A stretch of DNA of 64,000 nt from Acridotheres tristis (Eukaryota; Chordata; Aves; Passeriformes; Sturnidae): NCBI GenBank assembly GCA_037013685.1, contig CM072892.1, forward strand, positions 2,542,001 through 2,606,000. The letters run 5' to 3'. The position numbers and the translations under genes are program-made. The number at the start of each line of letters is the position of its first letter. Position 1 is the first letter of the stretch. The notes beneath the pieces are model-generated. The model was not told the origin of the DNA. It made no database searches and saw only the letters and a list, made by a program, of their open reading frames with translations. Positions 12,801 through 24,800 of the stretch are shown piece after piece.

Positions 12801-15800
12801 ATTTTGCCTGAAAATTGTTCAAGGGAGGCATGATTTTAACCCAGTTCAAACCCCAGCAAACACAAAACTCCTGCAGAGTTTTTTCAGGTAATTCCTGAAA
12901 CTTTCTAACAAACAGGGACACCTTAGGAGAATTCCTGAAGATATGGAAAAACAAGAACAGAGGAAACTGGCCTCTATTTTCCATTTTCAAGCCCACACAG
13001 AATATTTCTGTTGCCCTTTTTACCATGTATTTAAGATTATTCTATAAAATACATAGTGGAAGATATAAAAGTCATACTAAGCTGATGCTGCAGCCCCAAC
13101 TCATCTCTTGCCTCTGATGTTTCCCACATTATCCCATCTCTCAACTCCAACCTGGACTCACACTGAGGTAAGTCCAAGTGGGCTGCAGAGACTTAAATAC
13201 AATTATTTTGTTAAATCTAAATGATTTGCCCAAATTCCAACAGTTATCACCTTGATTTTCAAGCCTAAGGTTGAAATTGGGATTCCTCAGACAGGTTTTT
13301 ATGGACCAAAGCACAGGAAGGAAATGGAAATGGAAATGGAAATGGAAATGGAAATGGAAATGGAAATGGAAATGGAAATGGAAATGGCCCTGGGAAATGG
13401 ATCAATGGGACTTGGGAAAGCCCAGCCAAGCATTTCCCAGTCCAGGTGAGGTTATTGCTGAACTGACCATCATAAAACCAGGCTGGGAAGGGACAGCCTT
13501 GACCCACAGTTAGAAACCCACTCCAAAATAACCCTGGAGGAAGAACAGAGGGAATATGTGCTGGCAGTCGTGGTACAGAGCCTGGCCCAGCCCCTGCGAG
13601 ACCTGCAGGCATGTGACAACTGCATCCCCAACCCTGTTACAGCAGCTGGGTGCTGGAAGAGCACAAAGAGCCCTGAATCCTGCTGGAACAGGCTCCAAGC
13701 AGAATTCAGCAGAGGCAGGGAAGTGTCAGCTTTGGAGTGAGGCAGGAAAGCTGGGGCAGGAAGCAGGATTTACCTTGCAGGAGGTACCTGGCACTCAGGT
13801 GGATGTTGATGCTGGCATGGAGACCAGAGATGAGCCTGTAGAAAGCTCTTTTCTCCACGCAGACCCCTGCAAAGAAAAGGGCAGGTGAAGACACTGGAAG
13901 CACCCACTGGATTTTCAATCCTCCTGGCTGTGAGGCAGGGATCTAATCCCACTGAGAGTGGCCACTAATCCCACCCACTCCCTGGCCATTCCCTGTTCAG
14001 ACCAAGGGTTACCTTTGAGCCACTTGTAAAACGTGTGCCCTGGAAAGAAAAGAAAACACATCAGTGAGGGTACAGCCCAAGCCTGATGCCCTGAATCCAC
14101 CTCCCAGGCTGGCCCCAGAGGACCCTCTGCCCACTCCAGTTTACAGAAATTGGGAAAGGAACATTAAAAGAGCATGAGAAGAGTTTTCCTGCCCACCCTT
14201 GTGACTGATGCTTCTCTAACACGGCATGGCAGCAGCTCAAAACAGCACATGGGCTTTCCCCAAGGGGCTGGGGGGGCAGAACAGCCCAGTGCTGGGAAAA
14301 ACAAAGATCAGGGATTGCTTTCCTCTTCTGGGCAGAATGGGGAGAAGGATATTTTTATAAAACAAACAAACCAACCAACCAAAAAACCACAGAGTGCAAC
14401 CAAGCGTGTAGAATCCTACAAGTCAGGGTTTCACTGTCCCTGCTCTGTGCATGGAAGTGATCTGGAGAGCAGGATTTGGGGATGGTCTGGAGACAAAAAG
14501 ATGCTGTGGAGAATGGAAAACTCCAGGGAACAGCCCTTCCCAGGGCCTGAGGGAGTTGGGCTCCTCCAGCTCCAGAGGCTGTTGGGATTAGGAGTCTGTT
14601 CAAAGCTTTCTCAGTAATAAGCACTGAAAAAAAAAAAAAGCTAGGACAATTCCTGTTCCCAAATTCTTCCCAGGACAATCCTTGTTCTCACACTTGAGTG
14701 ACTGCCTTCAAACTAGACTTGTGCTGTTAAAAAAATGCTGATGGACTTTTTAAACCCTTTACATCAGGATGGGCTGGGACAGGGAGCTCCCAGGGATCTC
14801 CTCACTCTGCTGACCAGGAACAGGACTCAGGGAACAGCTGGAGCTGTGTCAGGGGGATTTAGGTTGGATTTCAGGAAAGGTTCTTCCCCCAGAGGGTGCT
14901 GGCACTGCCCAGGCTCCCAGGGAATGGTGACATTCCCGAGGCTGTCAGAGCTCCAGGAGTGTTTGGACACTCCTCCCAGCATGGATTGTTGGGGTGTCTG
15001 TGCAGGGCCAGGAATTGGACTCCATGATCCTTGTGATCCCACTCAGGATTTTCTATGATGCCATGACTCTAATTTCTGGTTTTCCTGATTAATAATTTTG
15101 CTAAGCAGGTGCATTATCTAATGGCACAGCCTGTGACAGCAGGATAAAGACACCCCATTTGTTTCTGTTATCAGTAAAAACAAACAGTGCCACTCACCTC
15201 CGTCATCTTCTGGTGGAAAAAAAGCACAAGTGGTGGAGGCAGAGAGAGAAAAAGAGGATAAAAACATTACACACAACCAAAATTAAGCTCCAAAGCACAA
15301 GCACTGCTCTGTTCATCTGCTCTGAGAAGAGGATCCTCTCCAGGGAGGTCTGGAAATGTTCTGAGCACAGAAAACTCCAAGTGCAGCAGTGAGGACACCG
15401 GATGAGCAACAGTGCTGAGCAACCTGACCAATGCAGCAAGGATCAGTATTTGCAAAGGATGTAAAACCTGATATTTCCAGGGACATTGAACATCTCCTTC
15501 AGCAGGAGAGGAGCCACTCCTTCACACCAGGGTCAAAGGAGGGGGGTAAACACCTCCATAATTTAGGGGGAAATCAGGAGATCATGGCAGAGGGTACTGC
15601 TGGAGGCTGATGATGTTCTCATGTTTCCAAAGCCTTTCCCTACTTTCATTTACACTGCCTGGCCTTGGCTCTAGGGCAGAGCTGCCCTTCCTGGTGGTTT
15701 CCATGGAGGATCCCAGCCAGGTTCTCATTTCAATCTCTCACAGATGGTTTGGCACTGCCATGTACAGACACCAAGGACCCAGAGAGAGCTCAGGGGTCAG

Positions 15801-18800
15801 CCCTGCTCCCAGTCCATCCAAAACTCACTTTTTTTTTCCAGGACTGGAAGATCAGACATTCTTTTCCCACAATGGATGGTAGAAAACCCCACTTCCAAGT
15901 GTGCCATAAAATTTTACACTTGGTCAAGAGCTGTAAGACATTTCTCATCCAGCAGGAGAAGGAGCCCAGAGAACATTTGCTGTTCCTGGAGCTGGGATCA
16001 GTTCACTACTAACCCACTTAGTGAGATAAATAAATGACTCACCTCTGCCAGATGCCAAAGGTCTTTTTACATTCTGAGGCCTAGGAGGGGAAAAAAAGAT
16101 CATTTAAATAAGGGATGTAAATAAGTTACTGTCTCTGGTGTGCACAAACAGAGCAGAGCAGAAGTAGCTACTTCTGCAGTCAAACAGCCTGAGGGGATCT
16201 AAAAACCCCTTCCATGCTTTAGCTTTGCTCAGGAAGGGAAAGGATAGAGCAAAATGTGGGGTTTTGGTGGTGCTTTCTTGTGGTTTTTTTTTAGAAAAAA
16301 CAGGCAGGAAAACTCAAGTGTCTTCTTTTGGGACAGCCACATGATGTGTCTCTAGTGTATCCCACCCTGCACAGGCACTGGAGCAGAGACAGGAGGATGA
16401 GGATTCATTTCTTCCCCTCTGCCCAAATCAGCACCCTCAGGCTCGTGGGACTTGTCCCCTAAAGCACCTACTTGAAGCAGTTTTCTTCATAAATACTGTT
16501 CCAAATTTTCCAGGCATCCGGGCCCTTGTAGCCAGTGTAACGTTCTGGATTCAGGAGCAAATCCACATACTCAGCTTCAGGAGAATGGATATCTGTGAAG
16601 CAGAGTGCTGGGTCAGTGACAGTGATTTTCTGAGGGAAAATGACATTTTCCAAGGCTGATCCAGTCACCTCTTCCCCACCTTGCTAAACACAGCAAGGCC
16701 CTGAGCAGCAAGGAAGCTTTATCTGAAATATTTATGTATTATTTTCAAAATAATGAGGTTGGGGGGGGGGGGTTGAAGGGAACAGAAATGCTGTTTTGCT
16801 GAAAAATTACACTTCGGCCTGGAATTGGGGCTGTTCAGCCTGGAGAAGTGGAGGTTGTGTAGAGACCTCAGGTAACATGAAGTGGGAGAGGAGCTCTACC
16901 TCAGGAACTGTAGGGATAGGACACAGGGAATGGCTTTAAGCTGGAAAAGGGTAGATTTAGATGGGATATTGGGAAGGAATTCCTGATATGAAGGTGTTGA
17001 GGCCCTGGCACAGGGTGCCCAGAGAAGCTGTGGCTGCCCCTGGATCCCTGGAAGTGTCCAAGGCCAGGCTGGACAGGGCTTGGTGCAACCTGGGATAGTG
17101 AAATAGTGGAATGGGCTTTAAGGTCCCTTCCAACCCAAACTATTCCATGATTTCAAGGGCTGCAGAATCCCATTAAATCCCATTTCAAGCCTTGCCAGCT
17201 GTCCCATACCATCAGCCTCACAGAAGCTGTCTGAGGAGTCGTCGTGCTGTGCCCACTGCAGAACTGCCTGCCGTGTTTCCTTGCTGCAAAAAACGTGGGG
17301 AAAAACTCTCAGAGAGAGAGCTCTGATCCCAGCTTTCCCCCAAGACAAGGAAGGGTTGTGGCAAAAGAAATCAAACCTCAAAGAGTCATCAACAGCTCCG
17401 AGTCTCTTGGCTTCTTCACATTCTTCAGCGAGGTTATTGGCTTCCTCTGAATACTGGGTTGGAAAGCAAAGGGGTGGGGAGGGAAGAGGATTAAAAAGGA
17501 ACATTTTTTGCTGTTTTATTTTAGCCTTCAATGCACTATCCAGGTTAAACCCTTTCATGATTCATCCCACCCCTGTGTTTGCACAGGATGCCTGCAGATA
17601 TCCAAAGGTTTGTGCAATGGTGACGAGTCTTGCAGGGACTCGGGGCAGCCTCTGGCACTGCTGTAGGAGGTTTTTGTGCCTGGTGACAACTGCTCTTGGA
17701 GAGCTGTCAGGAATACCTGGCTCCAGGACAGCCACCTCAGAGGCTCTGTGGCATCCCAAGCACTTGAAGAGAGTAAATATTTAGGCCTAATGAGCATCCT
17801 GACAAATATTGACCCATGCTCAAAACTTGGGGGAAGTTTCGTGCTTCTCACAACAAAATAGACTTTGAGGGGTTGGAGAGTGTCCAGAGGAGGGAACAGA
17901 GCTGGGGAAGGGTCTGGAGCACCAGGAGAGGCTGAGGGAGCTGGGAAGGGGCTGGAGAATTCCTGAGGGGGCTGGGAAGGGAATGGAGAATTCCTGAGGG
18001 AGCTGGGAAGGGGCTGGAGAATTCCTGAGGGAGCTGGGAAGGGAATGGAGAATTCCTGAGGGAGCTGGGAAGGGGCTCAGCCTGGAGAAAAGGAGGCTCA
18101 GGGGGGCCCTTGTGGCTCTGCACAACTCCCTGCCAGGAGGGGACAGCCGGGGGGATTTGGGATCTGGGAACAGGGAACAGGGACAGGAGGAGAGGGAACG
18201 GCCTCGGGCTGGGCCAGGGGAGGATTTAGGTTGGATATTGGGGAAAATTTCTTCACCAAAAGGGTTGCCAGGCATTAGAAGGAGCTGCCCAGGGAGGTGG
18301 TGGAGCTCCCATCCCTTGGAAGTGATCAGAAACCAGGTGGATGTGGAACTTGAGGACACGGGTCAGTGATGAACACGGGGCTGGTGGGGTGACAGCTGCA
18401 CTCCATGACCTTAGAGGTCTTTTCCAACCTTATCAGTTGTGTGTCACAAAATAAAACCTCATCCTTTTGTACACCCACCTTGTAACTTGCAGATCTGATT
18501 CCATCAGGGACTTCATCCTGAAAGACAAAACAAAGCTTGTGGCACACGTGGGGCTGCTGAGAGCTCTCAGCCCTCTCTTTGGGAAAGGTCTGGGATGTCA
18601 CCACAGCTGCCAGAGGTGAGAAGGTGACCAAAACACTCAGCCCAGCTTGTAACACATCCAACTCCTCACTCCTCCCCAGACCCAGGAGAAGCAGAATTCC
18701 TAGTAGTTTATTTTGAGTTTTTTTTTTTTTTGGCAAGATTCCTCTTCTCCAAAGCTCTGCAGCCTTCCATGGCTGCTCCATCAGGTTCTGCTTTGCTTAT

Positions 18801-21800
18801 CCAAGCAGGAATTTGGGGAAGCCAAAACAAACTCCAGAGGAGCTGGAGCTGCCTCTGCTCAGTCCAGGTGTGGCATCACCTTCCTGGCAGGAGCCCAGGG
18901 GCCTCCTCAGATGTTGCATCTCCCAGCCCCTGATACAAAACATTCCAAACTTCCCTCTGAGCTTTCCAGCATGGAATGTCAGCCCTGCCAGCCCCACACA
19001 ACCAGAACCAAAATTCTCCTCAACTTCCATTTTCTCCAGGAGTAGGAAGGCAGCAGAACCACTTCTACAAGAGCAAATACTGTGATGGCAAGGAGAAAAT
19101 TTAAGCAATAAGAGTTATTTTTATTGATTTAAAGATGAAATGGACACAAATCAAAATAATGAAGAACAGCAGGGACAATCAGGTCTTAAAATAAGAACAA
19201 CTTTCAGCTAAAAATTAGGTAATTGTAACATAACTCCATCACATTAGTCATAATAACAAACAAAACAGATTTTTTAAGGAAGAAAAAAATATTTAAATAA
19301 CATTTAGGGTTATTTTGAGGTGAAAAAAAAAAAAAAAAGTCATCATTCCAATTTAGAACCCAAGAGTGAGGGAGTAAGTCTGTGCTGGCTGTCAACACCA
19401 AAACATGAAATGTCCCTGAAGGGACCAGCAGCCACCAAGTTGTGATTCCCTCACCTTCTCACCCCCTTCTTTTCAGGATGTTTTCTTACAGCTGAGGGAA
19501 CAAAACCCTTTTGTTCAGGACACAGGAATAAGAGTGGCCTTGGAATGTTGAAAGAGCCATTTCTCCTACAAGAAGAGGGCTGGAAAGCTCTTAATCAAAT
19601 TCATCAGCCAAAAGTAAATCACAGTGCAGCTCATGGGCAACAGGGTAAAATTCAGGTAAAAAAACAAGAATGGATTTGCCCTAAAAGCTGCTTATTAATG
19701 GGAAAAATGAAAAAAGGGCCAGGAGAAGAAGTTTTTGGCTGTTTGCAGAGGGTCAGCTATTAAAATCCCAGCCTGTCTTGAAACTTTCAGTATTTTGGCC
19801 TTTCTTATGGCCACCAGTGTTGCTGCACCTATGAAAGATCCATCAGAGCCCCAGTTTTGCTAACTAAACTATACTAAAATAACAAGATTTATCCACTTGT
19901 CTGCTGTTTCCTCGTGGTCTGCAAATGTTAAATTAAAAAAAAAAAAAAAAAAAAAGATGTAGAAGAATGGAATTGGTACTTACAGAGGGGCAGGGCTGTA
20001 CAGCACAGTCTCTCATTCCACAGTGACTGTTGTCATCCCAAAAGGGACAAGGTTTCTGTAGGTTTACCTGCAAATAACACATCACCCTATTTAATAACAC
20101 ATCTCCCAGTGCAGCCAAGCCAAGCTTCCACTCCTCAGTTTTCCAAGAGAAATCCACGTTCTGCACTGGTTTGTTCCCACACCAGCAATCCTTGGTGAGC
20201 CAGGCTGATAACATCACTCTGACCCTGGTTATCAGTACAGGTTTTCCTTTTAATCCCTGCTTGGATCTTTCTGCTGGTGCTTTCCCACACAGACATTTCC
20301 ATTATTCCAAAATGTTCCAAGGACCAGAGCTGGGAATGTTCACCTGGAGAGGAGAAGGATCCAGGGAGAGCTCAGAGCCCCTTGCAGAGCCTAAAGGGGC
20401 TCCAGGAGAGCTGGAGAGGGACTGGGGACAAGGGATGGAGGGACAGGACACAGGGAATGGCTCCCACTGCCAGAGGGCAGGGCTGGATGGGATATTGGGA
20501 ATTGGGAATTCCTGGCTGGGATAGAATTCCCAGAGAAGCTGTGGCTGCCCCTGGATCCCTGAAAGTGCCCAGTGCCAGGTTGGACATTGGGCTTGGAGCA
20601 CCCTGGGATGGTGGAAAGTGTCCCTGCCCATGGCAGGGGGTGGGACTGGATGAAACCATTCTGGAATTTAAGGATTCTATGCTTCATTCAGACCAATCTC
20701 ATTATTTCTGTTACAAATCCCAACCCTGGAAGGGAGCTTCTTTAACAAATCCCAATTTTTCTCTTCTGTGAATTGGTATCAAGTATCATTCTTCCAAAAC
20801 AATTAACATTTAACAAGATTTGGTGGGTTTGGAAGAGAGGGGGATAAAGGGGATCTGACTGAATGGGAGCAGAACCCACCTCATGGAATTTAATCCATGG
20901 AATATCTGGCAGCAACAGCCATTAATGAACCTGGGTGTCTGTAACTAATCCAGGTTTTCCATGTCAGTGGAGAGTCACTGTGAATCCTCTCATTATGGAT
21001 CATCAACATCTTTAAATCACAGCTCACCAAAGGAAGTTCTCTCATTAATGTGTTGCTTAAGAGAGAAAAATGGATAAGAAAATAGCTTTGAAATCCTCTT
21101 GAAAGCACATTTAAGATTCTCCTCAAAACTGAAGGGTCCAACTTAGACTGCACCCTTAAAAGATCAGGGTTAAAATGCAGGTTTCTGATTTTAAAATGAT
21201 CAGCAGTAAATTCATGAGAGATTAAAAATAAAAAAACCAGCAGTACACAAATAAATGCAATTGTTGTAAGAGGAAATGACCTTGTAGTATCTGAAATAGT
21301 CACTTTCCAGGAGTTCATTCAGTCTAGGAAAAAGTTTGTAGTTGTTGAAGGCATCGATGGTTTCTACATCACAGGTGCAGTCATCTAAATAACCAGTAAC
21401 CTGGGGAGAAAATAAACAATAAAATCAAAATCAAAACCATCAGAAATAATAAATCAAATATAAACAACTCGGCCAGGACTTTTTAACACTGCAGCCAATA
21501 AAATAATTCATCATTTTCTTTCCTTTTCCCAGCCAGTCAAGTGAAGTTTAAGCAGGATGGATATGGCTGCTGGGAGAGCTGTGAGCCACGGGCTGCCAGC
21601 CCAGCTTCCCTCCTGGAGCAGCCTCAGGAGCCATTCCTGCAGGATAACACAGCTGAGAGCTGCACTTTGCATATGGGACCAGTCAGGCCACAATGACACC
21701 AATAACAGACCTCAAAAAAGTCCCTGTTGGGAAGCAGCCATTGATTAGATTTGATCAGAACCACAGTGTGAGATGAGAGGGATGGAGCAGTGAGGAAAGG

Positions 21801-24800
21801 CTGGGAGAGTTGGGAAAACACAAGGCTCCAGGCTGACCTAACTGCAGCTCTCAGTACCTGAAGGAGCTGACAGGAAAGGTGGAGAGAGAGGGATGGAGGG
21901 ACAGGACACAGGGAATGGCTTTAAGCTGGAAAAGGGTAGATTTAGATGGGATTTTGGGAAGGAATTCCTGATATGAAGGTGGAGAGGCCCTGGCACAGGG
22001 TGCCCAGATTTGCTGTGGCTGCCCCTGGATCCCTGGCAGTGCCCAAGGCCAGGCTGGATGGGGTTGGAGCAGCCTGGGACAGTGGAAGGTGTCCCTGCCA
22101 TGGCAGGGATGGAATGGGATGAGCTTTAAGATCCCTTCCAACCCAGAACATTCCATGATTCTGTGATTAACTGCAACAGTCCCTCTGCTCGCCTCAGAGA
22201 GGCATTTGGCACGAAAACATCTGTTCTAAATCTGATGGATGCTTCTTGCATCATCCTGAACAACTCAACAGGCTTTGTGCAAGTCCTGAAAAAAAACCAA
22301 AAAAAACAACAACAACAAAAAAAAACAAACCAAAGAAAGAAGTAGTACAAATTCAGCTGTGGTTTCCTGACACATCCATTACTGGCTGATGACAAAGTTG
22401 CTCAACACAGAAGTAGTTTTGCTTCCTCCACACCCCCAGTGAGTCCTTCGGGAAATCACAGAATCCTGAAATCATTCAGGTTGGAAAAGATCATTGTGTT
22501 CAACCATTCCCCCAGCATTGACCATGTCCCCAAGTGCCACATCCACAGAGCTTTTAAATCCCTCCAGGGATGGAGACTCCACCCCTGCCCTGGGCAGCTG
22601 TGCCAGGGCTGGACAACCCTTTCCAGGAAGGAATTTTCCCTAATATCTAATTTAAACCTCCTCTGTTACAACTAGAGGCTGTTTCCTCTTGTCCTGTCCC
22701 TGTTCCCCGGCTGTCCCCTCCTGTCAGGGAATTGTGCAGAGCCACAAGGTCTCTCCTGAGCCTCCTTTTATCCTGAGCCCCTTTTCTCCTGAGCCCCTTT
22801 CTCAGCTCCCTCAGCTGCTCCTCATAATTTAGCAAGAGCTACACAACAACTTAAATAAAATCATTATATTTACCACCATGGAAATGGAGCTGAGAGGAGG
22901 ATGGCAGAAATGGAGCACAGAGTCACATGAAATGGGGAGGTGGGGGAAAAAATAGCCAGAATTCCCTACCCCACTGGAACAACTCTGTTTTGTTGAGGCA
23001 GCATGATTTGGAGGCTCACTCATATTTTAAGTGTTTACACTGAAGCTCAGTGTGTCACCCTCACACATTTACTGAATTCTGTCCTGCATTTTGCATGGTA
23101 ATGAAGATTAACAGTGATTTAAGATTTCCACTAACCTGAATCACCCTTGTAAAAATAAACAGTAGCAATTTGCTAATCCAGTTACCCAATTTAAAGCTGT
23201 TTCAAAATTATATATACATTAAAAAAAACACATCAAAACAACAAACCGCAGCAGGCCACCAACCAACCACATTTTTATTTCCTGGAATCTTGGCATCCTT
23301 CAAGGCAGGAAGCTTAAAGGTTGGGTCTAAAAGTGACCTACAAAAAGATTTGGGGATAATCTTTGCACTCCAGAGGAATGATATCCCTGTAAGTGGGAAC
23401 ACTGGAGTTCCCACCAAGCCCTCACTGCAAGCACCATTTGGGCCAGGTCTGGTTTTGTTATGTCTGGTGACCAATCCAAGCCAGAACCAACCTCATCCTG
23501 AATATAACCCGGAGTGAAGCACTGCAGATGATCCCAAAATCCTTAGGGCTGGATGGAGGTCGTGCTTTGGAGCTCTCCAAATACCAGTTTATTGGTGAGA
23601 TCAGCCTCAGGGTCACCCTCAACACACTTGAGAGGGAAAAGGGAAAAGTGCTGGGAAAACTCCACCTTTGCTCAATCTTTCTTCCTCCAAGGATTTCAGT
23701 CAGACTGGGCAGAAATGAGTGATTTCCCCAGCCCAAAGGAGCACAGAAGAGAAGCAGCACCAGAACATGCAGAGCCCTGGTAAAGCCCCAGCGATGCCCC
23801 CAGCAAACAGCTTTAAGCTGAGCCACTTTAAGACTCAGGGAAGTGGCAGTGTCAGATCTTTTGGCAGGACTTGGTCTGCATTCCAGAGGTTCCCTCATTT
23901 TTCAGCCCTGGATGTAGCCAGACTCACTTGGTTTGGGACTTCACCTCCTGCTGCCAGAGCAGTTTAGCTCTGCCTCAAAGGTGGGTGGTTCCTTAAAACA
24001 CTTCCTCCCACCCCACAAACAAAATATTTACCTACATCCTCAGCCTGTGCCAACGAGAGCAGTTGTTTGAGATAAAAACCACGGATGGATCCAGTCCCCA
24101 ACACGTGAATCACCGAGCCGAGGGGTTTTGCTCCACCTTTTGCCTTGGGTGTGAGAAGCTGGCAGGAGGCTGAGGGGCAGGGCTGGCCTTTCCCACTGGG
24201 AAGAGATGCAAGGAGCCGCCGGGACAGACGCGGCGGGAGCGGCTCCGGCTGCTGAGTAAGCGCCGGGGGTGACGTGCTCACAATCCCCAACTCTGCCAGA
24301 CCCACCTCGTGTGCTGGGAACACCAACACCAGGCACTGTGCAATCCCTGGGCCTGGCCTCTCCTTCCCCTCCATCCCTGCCTCCTTTCAGGCTGCTCTTC
24401 CCAATTCTTTCTGCTCAGTGTCGCAGAACATCCCCTGAGCAATGGATGTCGGGATTTCTTCTTGCTATGTTCCAGGCAGGAAAGAAGGAAAAATTTTTCC
24501 TGCATCTCCCACTACAGCCACAACAGGGAATACCACAGAGGCTGAGGGGTTTGGTTCAGCCTGTACCAGCTTCCCTGGCATTGCCTGCTCCTCTGGACAA
24601 GCCACAGCAGTCCCAGGCTGATGGTGAGCAGATGCCTTCCCTGCTCCTTCAGCAGAAGTTTCCTGTGATTCTTGTGGGTCTCTTCCAACTCAGGATATTT
24701 ATGATTCTATGAAATTATTTCGTTTTCATTCTTGCCAGTGTACTTGGAGCAAGTTGCTGGCAGCCAGCTGAGGACAGTCATTCCTGCACCTGTCCTGGAA

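Noticed and set aside
13252..13612. ORFs with (ME)n, (KW)n or (PF)n repeats
   Set aside because: They result from the (GAAATG)11 microsatellite in an ERO1A intron.
17820..18359. ORFs with repeated PSSLRNSP or [10 protein letters not shown] units
   Set aside because: These translate the 30-bp minisatellite inside a CR1 copy. The same pattern at 32152-32625 and 42252-42566 has the same cause.
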